A stretch of 64,000 bases of DNA from UKL13-2 sp947085425 (GTDB taxonomy: Bacteria; Pseudomonadota; Gammaproteobacteria; Burkholderiales; Usitatibacteraceae). Below the pieces are notes generated by a model. The model saw nothing but the letters and a program-made list of their open reading frames with translations, searched no databases and was not told the DNA's origin. Shown here piece by piece: positions 28,181 to 37,088 of this stretch; position 1 is the stretch's first letter; every line of letters starts with the position of its first letter. The translations under genes were made by a program, and so were the position numbers. Location: NCBI GenBank assembly GCA_947085425.1, contig CAMTWK010000018.1, forward strand, positions 28,463 through 92,462. Reading direction: 5' to 3'.

Positions 28181-29571
28181 GCGTGCCCTTTCAAGAGGGT
28201 CTGCAGTCGTTCAACAAACGCCTCCGTTGCCACGCCGCCGGCAAGCTTTGAAAAATGCGCGGCCTTGAATTTGTCCGGCACTTGTGCACTCACTTCAACG
28301 GTGTCGTCGATGACCACGGGCAGGATAAACACCGCGCCGTCAGCCATATTTCGGGTGCGATCAATTGCATAACTCCACTCGCGGCGAAAGTATGCTTCGA
28401 GACGGCGTTCAGTATTGGCAGACACCATCGGGATAAAATACGCGCAGCGGGCAATGTTTTTTTGAATTTTACGGTCGTAATCATCGCCACTTTCAAGCCG
28501 CTCCATGTCAAACCAAACTTTGATATTGGCCAGGTCGAGTGCCGCTTTGAGACGCTGAACGGCCGGCAAATCTTCCCGGGCATAACTAATGAATACCGCG
28601 TTTTCTGGCATTTCTACCGCTGGCAGCAAGAAACGTGAAGGGACATCAAGTGACACGACGTTGCTCTTGCCATTGCCCTTTTTATTGCGCGCAATCCAAC
28701 GCCGATGCAACTCCGCCACAAAGTCTTCAGCGCCGGTGTACACCCGCGTGCGCAGGCTGACCTGCTGCAAAAACGCCATGAGGCGCTCATCATCGCCGGA
28801 ATGATTGTCGGCCAGTACTTCGCCAACATCACGCGGGTCAGACAGACGGCGGCGTTTGGCCATGCGCAGGAAAAGCCGCACCAGCCAATTCGAAAAATTG
28901 CTGCCGATCAACAGCAGGTGATTATTCTCGAGTTCGTGGAATAATTTTTCGGGGGTCAGGTGTTCACTTTGTAGCGCACAAATGAATTCGAGCGTGTCTT
29001 CATCCGAGATCACATAGGTTGGCGAAGCCGATACACGACCAAGGAGGTGATACACCACAGGCCTGGTCATCTGCTCGCGTTCGGTGCTTAAATCGGCGAT
29101 TCGATTGGGTGCATAGCTAATCACTTCGGTGGATTGCGCGCCGGCGAAGCGGGCCTCATTGATGGCTTGTTCGAGATAACTATCAAAGGTGGTTGACACA
29201 AATAAATCAAGATCGGTGATGTCGGCCAACTGTTTGAGTGCCACCGGTGGCACAAAGCTCGCCTCGCGCAAGATCGAACGCAAGCGCGTGTAGGCTTCTT
29301 CGCGACGACCGTGCGAGGCGACATGCCAACACACCACATCGTTCAAGGAATATGGCTGTGGCAGATTGGCGGTATCTACATTGAGTTTGGCGGCCAACTT
29401 TTCGGCAATCCAATCGTAGAGCAGTCGTGGGCCGCTTTCCGTCTCAATCTTCAGTAGTTCTGGGCCGATAATGGGAATGACCCGCTTTTCTTCGATGAAG
29501 TTAAGCAGGTCGTCCCAAGCGTCATCGTCCAGCCGCGAGGGGACGTTAAAAAGCGGGATCGCGTTGTTCAC
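28177..29571 (-). CDS. SIR2-like domain fused to C-terminal TIR domain
   Basis: 464 residues. The N-terminal 250 match SIR2-like proteins of conflict systems: KRVIPIIGPELL (30-40), the STTFDSYLE strand (126-134), and VVYHLLGRV (172-180). The usual catalytic Asn of T-x-N-x-D is Thr, the usual HG is LG, and the GAGxS loop is IGPELL, so NADase activity is doubtful. Residues 323-455 are a TIR domain with AVFISYAREDLP, KVWFDMERLESG and YFRREWSYA; Glu398 fits the TIR catalytic position. Translationally coupled to the nSTAND gene downstream. The pairing suggests that nSTAND oligomerisation activates the TIR effector. Confidence 0.78.
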   Translation of the reverse strand: MNNAIPLFNVPSRLDDDAWDDLLNFIEEKRVIPIIGPELLKIETESGPRLLYDWIAEKLAAKLNVDTANLPQPYSLNDVVCWHVASHGRREEAYTRLRSILREASFVPPVALKQLADITDLDLFVSTTFDSYLEQAINEARFAGAQSTEVISYAPNRIADLSTEREQMTRPVVYHLLGRVSASPTYVISDEDTLEFICALQSEHLTPEKLFHELENNHLLLIGSNFSNWLVRLFLRMAKRRRLSDPRDVGEVLADNHSGDDERLMAFLQQVSLRTRVYTGAEDFVAELHRRWIARNKKGNGKSNVVSLDVPSRFLLPAVEMPENAVFISYAREDLPAVQRLKAALDLANIKVWFDMERLESGDDYDRKIQKNIARCAYFIPMVSANTERRLEAYFRREWSYAIDRTRNMADGAVFILPVVIDDTVEVSAQVPDKFKAAHFSKLAGGVATEAFVERLQTLLKGHA

Positions 29572-29805
29572 AGTTTTTCGCTAGTTAAAAGTGAGTTGTT
29601 GGCACCACAAGTCATAGTCGAACCTGCACGGACACGCACCATACACCCCAAGAGTTCGCGCATGACCCAAGCGCATTCTACTGCATCAAAGCGCGATTAA
29701 AAATCGATTTGGCACAAGTATTTCCATTAGGTACTTCGTGGCAAGATGTTGCCTTCGGACTGCGGTAAAGTTGCAATCAAATTACTGACGACAAATTGGA
29801 AAGTT

Positions 29806-31002
29806 ATGGCGGGCGCATTACAAGGAATAAAAGTCCTCGATTTGACCACGGTCATCATGGGGCCGTATTGCACGCAAATTCTCGGCGACATGGGGGCGGA
29901 CGTGATCAAAGTTGAATCCCACGCCGGTGACAATATGCGCTGGGTGGGGCCGATGAAAAATCCCGGCATGGGACATATACATTTGCATTTGAATCGCAAC
30001 AAACGTTCGCTGGTATTGGACCTGAAGCAGCCCAAAGGGTTGGAGGCCTGCCTGAAACTGGCCGCCGCAGCGGACGTGTTGGTGTACAACGTCAGGCCAC
30101 AATCCATGGCGCGACTCGGTTTAGGCTACGAGGCGGTCAAAAAGGTAAACCCAAAAATCATTTACGTCGGTGCCTTTGGTTACGCGGAGAAAGGCCCTTA
30201 TGCCGGTCGGCCGGCATACGATGATTTGATTCAGGGGATTACCGGCGTGGCCTCCCTCAGCCAACGTCAGACCGGGGACGTGCCGCGTTATTCTCCGGTC
30301 ACCATTGGCGATCGCAGTGTCGGGCTGCATACGGTCAACGCCGTGTTGGCCGCTTTGTTTCACCGCGAACGCAGTGGCGAGGGCCAAGCCATTGAAATTT
30401 CCATGTTTGAGGCCATGTCGCAATTTGTACTCGGCGATCATATGGGTGGAAAAACATTTGACCCGCCATTGGGTGAAACGGCCTATGCCCGCTTGATTGC
30501 GCCGCACCGCCGACCGTATGCCACATCCGATGGTTTTTTATGTGTGTTGATTTATAACAACAAACATTGGATGACTTTTTTTGACGCGATTGGCCGCGCC
30601 GACCTCAAGACCAATCCGAAATTTTGCGAGCACACGCAACGTGCCGCGCATATCGGCGAAGTGTATGAGTTTGTCGCCGCCACCATGGCGGGCAAACCGA
30701 CCGCCTATTGGCAGGCATTGCTGGACAAAGCCGATATTCCATTCGCGACCATGCATTCGATTGATTCGTTGCTCGAAGACGAACATATGCAGGCGATTGG
30801 TTTTTTCCCGCAGTTTGATCATCCCACCGAGGGGCGCATTCGCGCCACGGCACCGATAGGCGAATGGAGTGCAACGCCACCATCGATTCGCTCCCTGCCC
30901 GCGCGGCTCGGTGAACACAGCGCCGAAATTTTGGCCGAAGTTGGTTATTCGTCTGATGAAATTGCCGTCATGCTGGCAGCTGGCGTGACCAAACAGGTGT
31001 GA
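29806..31002 (+). CDS. CaiB/BaiF family CoA-transferase
   Basis: Class III CoA-transferase, which moves CoA between carboxylic acids through an aspartyl-CoA intermediate. The 398 residues begin LQGIKVLDLTTVIMGPYCTQILGDMGADVIKVE, the family signature, and the catalytic Asp is in GRPAYDDLIQG. The other landmark, SMFEAMSQFVLGDHMGG, is also present. The start is the ATG at 29806 (MAGALQGIK); an ATG at 29746 would add 20 unrelated residues. The substrate cannot be told from sequence. It is divergent from the defence block and lies 200 bases before the cyanophycin genes. Confidence 0.88.
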   Translation: MAGALQGIKVLDLTTVIMGPYCTQILGDMGADVIKVESHAGDNMRWVGPMKNPGMGHIHLHLNRNKRSLVLDLKQPKGLEACLKLAAAADVLVYNVRPQSMARLGLGYEAVKKVNPKIIYVGAFGYAEKGPYAGRPAYDDLIQGITGVASLSQRQTGDVPRYSPVTIGDRSVGLHTVNAVLAALFHRERSGEGQAIEISMFEAMSQFVLGDHMGGKTFDPPLGETAYARLIAPHRRPYATSDGFLCVLIYNNKHWMTFFDAIGRADLKTNPKFCEHTQRAAHIGEVYEFVAATMAGKPTAYWQALLDKADIPFATMHSIDSLLEDEHMQAIGFFPQFDHPTEGRIRATAPIGEWSATPPSIRSLPARLGEHSAEILAEVGYSSDEIAVMLAAGVTKQV

Positions 31003-31202
31003 GCATACCGCCGACGAGATGATTATAAAAGTCTAGGTAGGACGCTATTTTTCAAGCATAACGGCTCGAAATATGGCGTGGTTAATGGTGTTTGCCTTTT
31101 TGTCTTGCTCGCTGCCGCAGTCAGTTTCGCCGACAAATTTGTTCACGCTCGAAGTCGCGCAATAATGTCGACTGTGATTATTGACGCAGCGGACGGTGTG
31201 TA

Positions 31203-32051
31203 ATGCCAAGCCAGGTACCTGTAGGACAAAGTCGCGGGTGGATTATTCCCATCGGCGGCGCGGAAGAAAAAGAAAACAAAAAGGAAATCCTGCGCCGTTT
31301 TGTGACGTTATGCGGGCAAGGCGACGCATCGGCGGCCAACATTGTTGTCGTTCCCACCGCCAGCCGCATCGCCGACTCCGGCGCGCGTTATGAAGAAATA
31401 TTTTCGAGTTTGGGGGCCGGTGAAGTAACCACCATGGATTTTGATTCGCGACGCGATTGTGAAGAAGCCGGACGTGTGCAACGGATCGAGCGGGCCAACG
31501 GCATCTTTTTCACCGGCGGCAACCAGTTGCGGCTGTCGACTTTATTGGGCGGCACACCGATCGCCAAGGTCATCCGCAGGCGTAACGCGGCCGGCATGCA
31601 CGTGGCCGGCACCAGTGCCGGTGCGTCATTTTTATCCGAACACATGATTGCGTTTGGTGAGGAGGGCGCCTCACCCATCGCCGGTGCGGTGCGATTGGCG
31701 CCGGGGTTGGGTTTGACCAACCGTTTTATCATTGATCAACATTTCCGCCAGCGAGATCGGATCGGTCGTTTGCTGGCCGCGTTGGCCTACAACCCGTTTG
31801 CGGTTGGCATTGGGCTCGATGAAGACACGGCCGCTTTTATCGGTCCGGACAACACCCTCGAAGTGGAAGGGTCGGGCGCGGTAACCGTAATTGACGCCAG
31901 TGAAATGCAATTTTCATCGATGGACCAGGTGGCCGAGGGCAAACCAGTTTGTATGCTCGGTTTAAAACTACATATCTTGGTTGCGGGTGCCACCTTTAAT
32001 TTACACACCCGTAATGCGGCTGCCTGTAAATTGGCACGCAAAAAAGAATAG
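31203..32051 (+). CDS. cphB: Cyanophycinase
   Basis: Serine peptidase of the S51 family that cuts cyanophycin (multi-L-arginyl-poly-L-aspartate) to beta-Asp-Arg dipeptides. 282 residues with WIIPIGGAEEK near the start, FFTGGNQLRL, the nucleophile Ser in AGTSAGASFLSE and the substrate-loop FIIDQHFRQRDR. No signal peptide, so this is the intracellular type. cphA follows after 32 bases, the typical order, so synthesis and breakdown are encoded together. The ATG at 31203 is directly preceded by TA of an upstream frame. Confidence 0.93.
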   Translation: MPSQVPVGQSRGWIIPIGGAEEKENKKEILRRFVTLCGQGDASAANIVVVPTASRIADSGARYEEIFSSLGAGEVTTMDFDSRRDCEEAGRVQRIERANGIFFTGGNQLRLSTLLGGTPIAKVIRRRNAAGMHVAGTSAGASFLSEHMIAFGEEGASPIAGAVRLAPGLGLTNRFIIDQHFRQRDRIGRLLAALAYNPFAVGIGLDEDTAAFIGPDNTLEVEGSGAVTVIDASEMQFSSMDQVAEGKPVCMLGLKLHILVAGATFNLHTRNAAACKLARKKE

Positions 32052-32083
32052 ATATCCCAACCCTTAGAACGAAAGCGTTAACC

Positions 32084-34888
32084 ATGCGTATTTTGGATCG
32101 CAACATTTATGTCGGCCCATCGGTCTACGCACACTTTCCTGTCATCAAGTTTGAGCTTGATCTGGGTGAGTTGGAAAATTGGCCAACGGCGAAACTGGGC
32201 ACCGCCTACATTGATGCCCTGATTGCCGCTTTGCCCGGCCTGAATGAACATGGCTGCTCGTACGGGGAGCCCGGCGGTTTTGTGCGCCGCATGCGGGAAG
32301 ATGACGGCACCTGGCTGGGACACGTGCTGGAACACGTTGCCATCGAATTGCAAAACGTTGCCGGCGAACAGGTCACTTTTGGCAAAACCCGCAGTGCCGG
32401 ACGCGAAGGTGTCTACACGGTGGTGTACGAATACACCCATCGGGATGAGGGAATCGCGGCCGGTGAACTGGCACTGAAACTGTTGTCCGCGCTGTTGCCG
32501 AAAAATTTACAACCCGTCGGCACGGTTCCGAATGATTGGTTTTGGCCAACCGCACGCGATGAATTTATTCGTTTTGCGCAACGCCGCGCGCTCGGTCCAT
32601 CCACCGCATCTATTGTTCATGCCGCTGAAGCCCGTGATATCCCGTGGATGCGCATGAATGATCAATCGTTGGTGCAACTGGGCTATGGCAAGTACCAACA
32701 ACGCATCCAGGCCACCATCACCGGCCGCACCAGCCATATTGCGGTTGAGCTGGCCTCCGACAAGGAAGAAACCAACAAGATTTTGGCGGCATTGGGGTTG
32801 CCCGTTCCCAAACAAATTTTGGTGCAAACAGCGGACGCGGCGGTTCGTGCCGCCAATCGTATGGGTTTTCCGGTGGTCACCAAACCGTACAACGGCAACC
32901 ACGGCCGGGGAATTTCCATTCGCCTGAATTCCGAGCACGCCGTGCAGGAGGGTTTTGCGTTTGCACAGGCGCATTCACGCTCGGTCATTGTTGAATCGTA
33001 TGTGACCGGTGACGATCATCGCCTGCTGGTGGTGAACGGTGAATTGGTGGCCGCCACCAAACGCACGCCCGGCCACGTGATCGGTGACGGCAAAAACTCA
33101 ATTCGGCTGTTGGTTGAACAGGTCAATCTCGATCCGCGTCGCGGTGTCGGTCATGAGAAGGCATTAACGCGCTTGGATCTGGATGCACAGGCCGAGTCGA
33201 TGTTGACCAGACAGGAATTGACCGCTGACACCATTCCGGCGGCAGGACGGATTGTCTATCTGCGCTCGACCGCCAATCTTTCCACCGGCGGCACGGCGAC
33301 CGATGTGACCGATATTATTCATCCGGACAACCGTGACATGGCGGTTCGGGCCATCCGCGCGATTGGCCTTGATGTTGGCGGGGTTGATTTTTTGACTACC
33401 AACATTGCCGAAAGTTATAAAAAAATCGGCGGTGGAATTTGCGAAGTGAATGCCGCACCCGGCTTTCGTATGCACGTGTCGCCATCCGAAGGCACGCCGC
33501 GCGATGCGGCCGGACCGGTCATTGATATGTTGTTTCCACCGGGCTCACCGTCACGCGTACCGATTGCCTGTATTACCGGCACCAATGGCAAAACCACCAC
33601 ATCGCGAATGCTGGCGCACATCACCAAGATGGCCGGATTCACACCTGGCTTAACCACCACCGACGGCGTGTATATAGATGGCCAGCGCACTGTCGAAGGC
33701 GACATGACCGGACCACTGGCGACACGCATGGTGTTGCAGGATCCACAAATTGACATGGCGGTGCTCGAAGTGGCCCGCGGTGGTTTGTTACGGGCCGGCA
33801 TGGGGGTGCCATGGGTCAACGTCGGCGCGGTTCTGAATGTGCAATCCGATCACCTCGGCATGAAGGGCATTGATACGCTTGAACAACTCGCTGTGGTAAA
33901 ACGAATTGTGGTCGAAATCGCGCGCGACTGTGCGGTGCTCAATGCCGATGACAGCAATGTGTTCAAGATGTCGGCCTATACCGACGCCAAGAATATTTGT
34001 TACGTCACCACCAACCAGACACACACGCTGGTGCGCGAACATGTGCGGGCGGGCGGAAGGGCGTGTGCGCTCGAGGACGGCGTCAACGGGCAGATGATCA
34101 CGCTCTACGAAAAGGGCGCGCATATTCCGTTGATCTGGACCCACCTGATTCCCGCCACCCTCGAAGGGCGCGCCTTGCACAATGTGCAGAACGCCATGTT
34201 CGCCGCCGCCATTGCGTTTTCGCTGGGCATCAAACTGGACGCCATCCGCACCGGCCTGCGCACCTTTGTGACCACCTTCTTTCAGGCGCCCGGACGCATG
34301 AATGTTTATGATGAGCATCCGTTCCGGGTCATTTTTGATTATGGTCACAACGCCCATGCGGTGGCGGCCATGTGTGATTTGGCGCAGCGAATGCAAGTGC
34401 AGGGGCGGCGCATCGTCGTCCTATCGGCACCGGGTGACCGACGTGATGAAGACATCCATGCCATTGCCCAAACCGCCGCCGGCAAGTTTGACCATTACAT
34501 TTGCCGCCGCGACGACGGTTTGCGTGGCCGGGATGGGGATGAGATCCCGAATATGCTGGCCAAGGTATTGCGCGCCAATGGAGTGGCGGACAGTCAAATT
34601 GAAATTATTGCCGACGAACAAATGGCGATAAGTCGTGGCCTGCGCATCAGTCGCAAAGGCGATTTGTTGTTGATCTTCGCCGATGCACTGACGCGTTCGT
34701 GGAAGCAGATTATTAAATTTCAACCGGAAGGTACCTCACCCAAAGTGGCCGTGCCGACAAGTTCCCCGTCCGTTTCCGCCAAGCCTATGAATTTGATTGA
34801 CGAGGTCGCCGACTTTTCCAGTGTGGTGTCCAACGGTATGGTGATGGATGCGCGTGGCATCCGTTTCCAGCGTGAAAGTGACGACTAA
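32084..34888 (+). CDS. cphA: Cyanophycin synthetase
   Basis: Builds cyanophycin from ATP, Asp and Arg. 934 residues in the order of CphA1: an N-terminal primer-binding domain with MRILDRNIYVGPSVYAHFPV, an ATP-grasp domain (about 215-470, VTKPYNGNHGRGISIRL) that adds Asp to the backbone, and a Mur-ligase-like domain (about 485-870) with P-loop ITGTNGKTTTS and DYGHNAHAV that adds Arg. Length is slightly above the usual 870-900 because of a Ser/Pro-rich C-terminal tail. It ends 17 bases before the second Mur-type gene. Confidence 0.95.
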   Translation: MRILDRNIYVGPSVYAHFPVIKFELDLGELENWPTAKLGTAYIDALIAALPGLNEHGCSYGEPGGFVRRMREDDGTWLGHVLEHVAIELQNVAGEQVTFGKTRSAGREGVYTVVYEYTHRDEGIAAGELALKLLSALLPKNLQPVGTVPNDWFWPTARDEFIRFAQRRALGPSTASIVHAAEARDIPWMRMNDQSLVQLGYGKYQQRIQATITGRTSHIAVELASDKEETNKILAALGLPVPKQILVQTADAAVRAANRMGFPVVTKPYNGNHGRGISIRLNSEHAVQEGFAFAQAHSRSVIVESYVTGDDHRLLVVNGELVAATKRTPGHVIGDGKNSIRLLVEQVNLDPRRGVGHEKALTRLDLDAQAESMLTRQELTADTIPAAGRIVYLRSTANLSTGGTATDVTDIIHPDNRDMAVRAIRAIGLDVGGVDFLTTNIAESYKKIGGGICEVNAAPGFRMHVSPSEGTPRDAAGPVIDMLFPPGSPSRVPIACITGTNGKTTTSRMLAHITKMAGFTPGLTTTDGVYIDGQRTVEGDMTGPLATRMVLQDPQIDMAVLEVARGGLLRAGMGVPWVNVGAVLNVQSDHLGMKGIDTLEQLAVVKRIVVEIARDCAVLNADDSNVFKMSAYTDAKNICYVTTNQTHTLVREHVRAGGRACALEDGVNGQMITLYEKGAHIPLIWTHLIPATLEGRALHNVQNAMFAAAIAFSLGIKLDAIRTGLRTFVTTFFQAPGRMNVYDEHPFRVIFDYGHNAHAVAAMCDLAQRMQVQGRRIVVLSAPGDRRDEDIHAIAQTAAGKFDHYICRRDDGLRGRDGDEIPNMLAKVLRANGVADSQIEIIADEQMAISRGLRISRKGDLLLIFADALTRSWKQIIKFQPEGTSPKVAVPTSSPSVSAKPMNLIDEVADFSSVVSNGMVMDARGIRFQRESDD

Positions 34889-34905
34889 GTGACGGTGTCA
34901 AGGTA

Positions 34906-36693
34906 ATGAGCAACCACGAACCCGACTCACCACACTTTGATGGTTCGCGGCGGCTGACCGGCCCGAATCTGTTTTTTTCGACGACTGGTGCCATTCTGGA
35001 AGCGCGGGGTGTCGCCGCGAAAAATGACCTGGCGCACCAACGTTGGCAACAATTGGCGTCAGAAATGTGTGTCGCACTCGGCTGGGATATGAGCGGCATT
35101 AATTTTGTGATTCGTGTGCATCGCGAAATGACCTCGCTGGTGTTATCCGCACCGCTGGATCAGCTGTTCACCGCGACAGAAGTAAATGAATGGGCATGGC
35201 TCAGCGCCGTCGCGTACATGCATCCTGAACTGGTGGTCACCAATGCCACCAACGCCACCAATGGCACAACAGAGCGGGAAAATGATGTCGGCGATATGGT
35301 CGCCGCGCTGGCCCGACTTCGCAAGGAGTCGGCTGCGGAGCACAATCCAGCATTAATGAAACTGGTGGCGGCGGCGGCAATACATCAACAATCCTTGTTG
35401 ATCGATGAGGACAGGGTTTCGATTGGTGGCGGTGTTGGCGCGCTGTCGTACCCAATTGACGCGTTACCGGTGGCAGATAAAATCGATTGGACAGCGGTCC
35501 ATGCAATACCAACGGTATTGGTGACCGGCTCAAACGGCAAAACCACCACCGTCCGGCTGATTGCGGCAATGGCCAAGGCGGCTCAACGTGTGCCCGGGTA
35601 TTCCTGCACCGAAGGCGTGTTTGTCGACGGTGAACAGCTTGCGGCGGGTGACTACTCGGGTCCGGGTGGGGCACGCTCGGTGCTGCGCGATCCGCGGGTC
35701 GATTGCGCCATTCTGGAGACGGCACGCGGCGGCATGTTGCGCCGCGGCTTGGCGGTCGCCCACGCCGGAGTTGCCGTGGTGACCAATATCAGTGCCGACC
35801 ATTTTGGCGAATACGGTGTTGATTCGTTGGACGACCTGGCCGATGCCAAATTGATTGTCGCCCACGCACTGGACAAACGCGGATGCCTGGTAACAAATGC
35901 CGATGATCCAGTATTGGTGAGGCGTTCCGGGCATTTATGGCCGAAACTGGCCTTGTTTGCTGGTGATTATCAACATACTTTATTGCAGAAAAATCGCGCG
36001 CAAGGCGGCAGTGTGTGTGGTGTTGAAAACGGAAAATTAAAAATGTTTCACCAGCAAACCGAGCATGATTTGGGCGCAATTAATGCGATGCCATTGACCG
36101 TTGACGGCAGCGCAGCCTACAACGTTGCTAATATTTCCGCTGCGGTGTTGGCGGCATCGATGCTCGGTTTTTCACCGGCAATCATTGCCGGCGTATTGGC
36201 AAACTTTGGGCGCAGCCGGTTTGATAATCCCGGGCGGCTTGAATACTGGGAGATGGATGGCGTCCATGTTTTTGTCGACTACGCACACAATCCGGCAGGT
36301 CTCTCCGGGCTGCTCACCGTTGCCAATCATCGGCGTTTGCCGAAGGGCGGTCGATTGGGTTTATTGCTCGGCCAAGCCGGCAATCGTGAAGACGACGATA
36401 TTGAAGCGCTGGCGAAAACAGCGGCAGCGTTTGCGCCGGATCTGATTTTGCTCAAAGACATCGACGGCATGTTACGAGGCCGCGACGCGGGTGAAGTGCC
36501 GGATCTGCTGCGCGCGACATTACTGTTAGCGGGCATAACAGCGGAGAAAATTATTGTCGGCCAGACCGAGTTGGCGGCTGCAAAACAACTGGTGGCGTGG
36601 GCAAAGCCCGCTGATGTTGTGGTGTTGCCAATGCATAACGTCGAGGCACGTGCATTGATGCACACCTGGCTGGATACACGCGCCGCATCCTAA
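34906..36693 (+). CDS. CphA' - short cyanophycin synthetase-like Mur ligase
   Basis: 595 residues with the Mur-ligase half of a cyanophycin synthetase but no ATP-grasp domain. The N-terminus has RRLTGPNLFFSTTGA, seen in the CphA' proteins found next to cphA in several betaproteobacteria. The P-loop VTGSNGKTTTVRLI lies at about 205-218, and DYAHNPAGL and the LLGQAGNREDDDI loop complete the Mur fold. Its precise reaction is not settled; a helper in Arg addition or dipeptide use is likely. A NATNATNGTT insert lies near residue 110. The stop codon TAA at 36691-36693 abuts a mobile repeat directly. Confidence 0.8.
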   Translation: MSNHEPDSPHFDGSRRLTGPNLFFSTTGAILEARGVAAKNDLAHQRWQQLASEMCVALGWDMSGINFVIRVHREMTSLVLSAPLDQLFTATEVNEWAWLSAVAYMHPELVVTNATNATNGTTERENDVGDMVAALARLRKESAAEHNPALMKLVAAAAIHQQSLLIDEDRVSIGGGVGALSYPIDALPVADKIDWTAVHAIPTVLVTGSNGKTTTVRLIAAMAKAAQRVPGYSCTEGVFVDGEQLAAGDYSGPGGARSVLRDPRVDCAILETARGGMLRRGLAVAHAGVAVVTNISADHFGEYGVDSLDDLADAKLIVAHALDKRGCLVTNADDPVLVRRSGHLWPKLALFAGDYQHTLLQKNRAQGGSVCGVENGKLKMFHQQTEHDLGAINAMPLTVDGSAAYNVANISAAVLAASMLGFSPAIIAGVLANFGRSRFDNPGRLEYWEMDGVHVFVDYAHNPAGLSGLLTVANHRRLPKGGRLGLLLGQAGNREDDDIEALAKTAAAFAPDLILLKDIDGMLRGRDAGEVPDLLRATLLLAGITAEKIIVGQTELAAAKQLVAWAKPADVVVLPMHNVEARALMHTWLDTRAAS

Positions 36694-36833
36694 CAGTTTG
36701 TTGAAATTCTGCTGCGCTCGGTGATGCGGCGTTGGCAAGCGGCTCAAAATTCTCATGTATACCGCATACATTCCGGTTTTTCGCCGCTTTCCGCCTTGCC
36801 TGACCTTCGCTCGCGACGAATTTCAACAAACTG
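36694..36833 (+). mobile_element. 140-bp MITE-like element, copy 1
   Basis: A non-coding element with perfect 16-base terminal inverted repeats (CAGTTTGTTGAAATTC at the left, its complement at the right). The centre holds a hairpin, ATGTAT-ACCGC-ATACAT, at 36755-36771. It is flanked by CTAA on both sides (36690-36693 and 36834-36837), consistent with a 4-bp target duplication. A second copy in the opposite orientation lies at the window end (63862-64000) with one difference over 139 bases. It sits directly after the cphA' stop codon. No transposase is encoded, so it must be moved in trans. Confidence 0.88.
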
Positions 36834-36837
36834 CTAA

Positions 36838-37073
36838 CCTGCATATTTCACGGGTCGGCCCGCCTTAAATACGTTTTTTATTCTTGGCGACCTATAAATT
36901 CTGCGAATCCAAACTGTACCCCGTAAGGTTGATGGCCTGCGCACTCGATAGCAGGCCTCTGAACATGCGCTTTTCCGCTCTCTTTCCTCTTAATATCTCG
37001 ATATTACTCGGCCTGTCGAGAGAAAAATCACACGCCCATCCACACTCGAGTGCGTCCCCGTGAAATATGCAGG
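36838..37073. repeat. 236-bp segment bounded by 17-bp perfect inverted repeats
   Basis: CCTGCATATTTCACGGG at 36838-36854 recurs as its reverse complement at 37057-37073. The enclosed bases hold no intact gene. A minus-strand frame through the segment (reading GKRAEKRMFRGLL, ending DSQNL) is open but lacks a start and a recognised family. The structure suits an internally deleted insertion sequence or a MITE; from memory the ends resemble those of some IS1380-family elements, which is unverified. No target duplication was found. Confidence 0.6.
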
Positions 37074-37088
37074 CAATGCCTTTTAAAT

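Noticed and set aside
31073..31165. 30-codon frame reading MAWLMVFAFLSCSLPQ between the CoA transferase and cphB
   Set aside because: The first half looks like a lipoprotein signal, but the frame is very short, has no ribosome site and could be chance; possibly a truncated lipoprotein.
33788..34396. 202-codon minus-strand frame inside cphA
   Set aside because: Shadow of the Mur-ligase domain of CphA.
35242..35280. Repeated AAT-GCC-ACC-type codons in cphA'
   Set aside because: A short in-frame NAT repeat that looks like a flexible loop; not a mobile or regulatory repeat.
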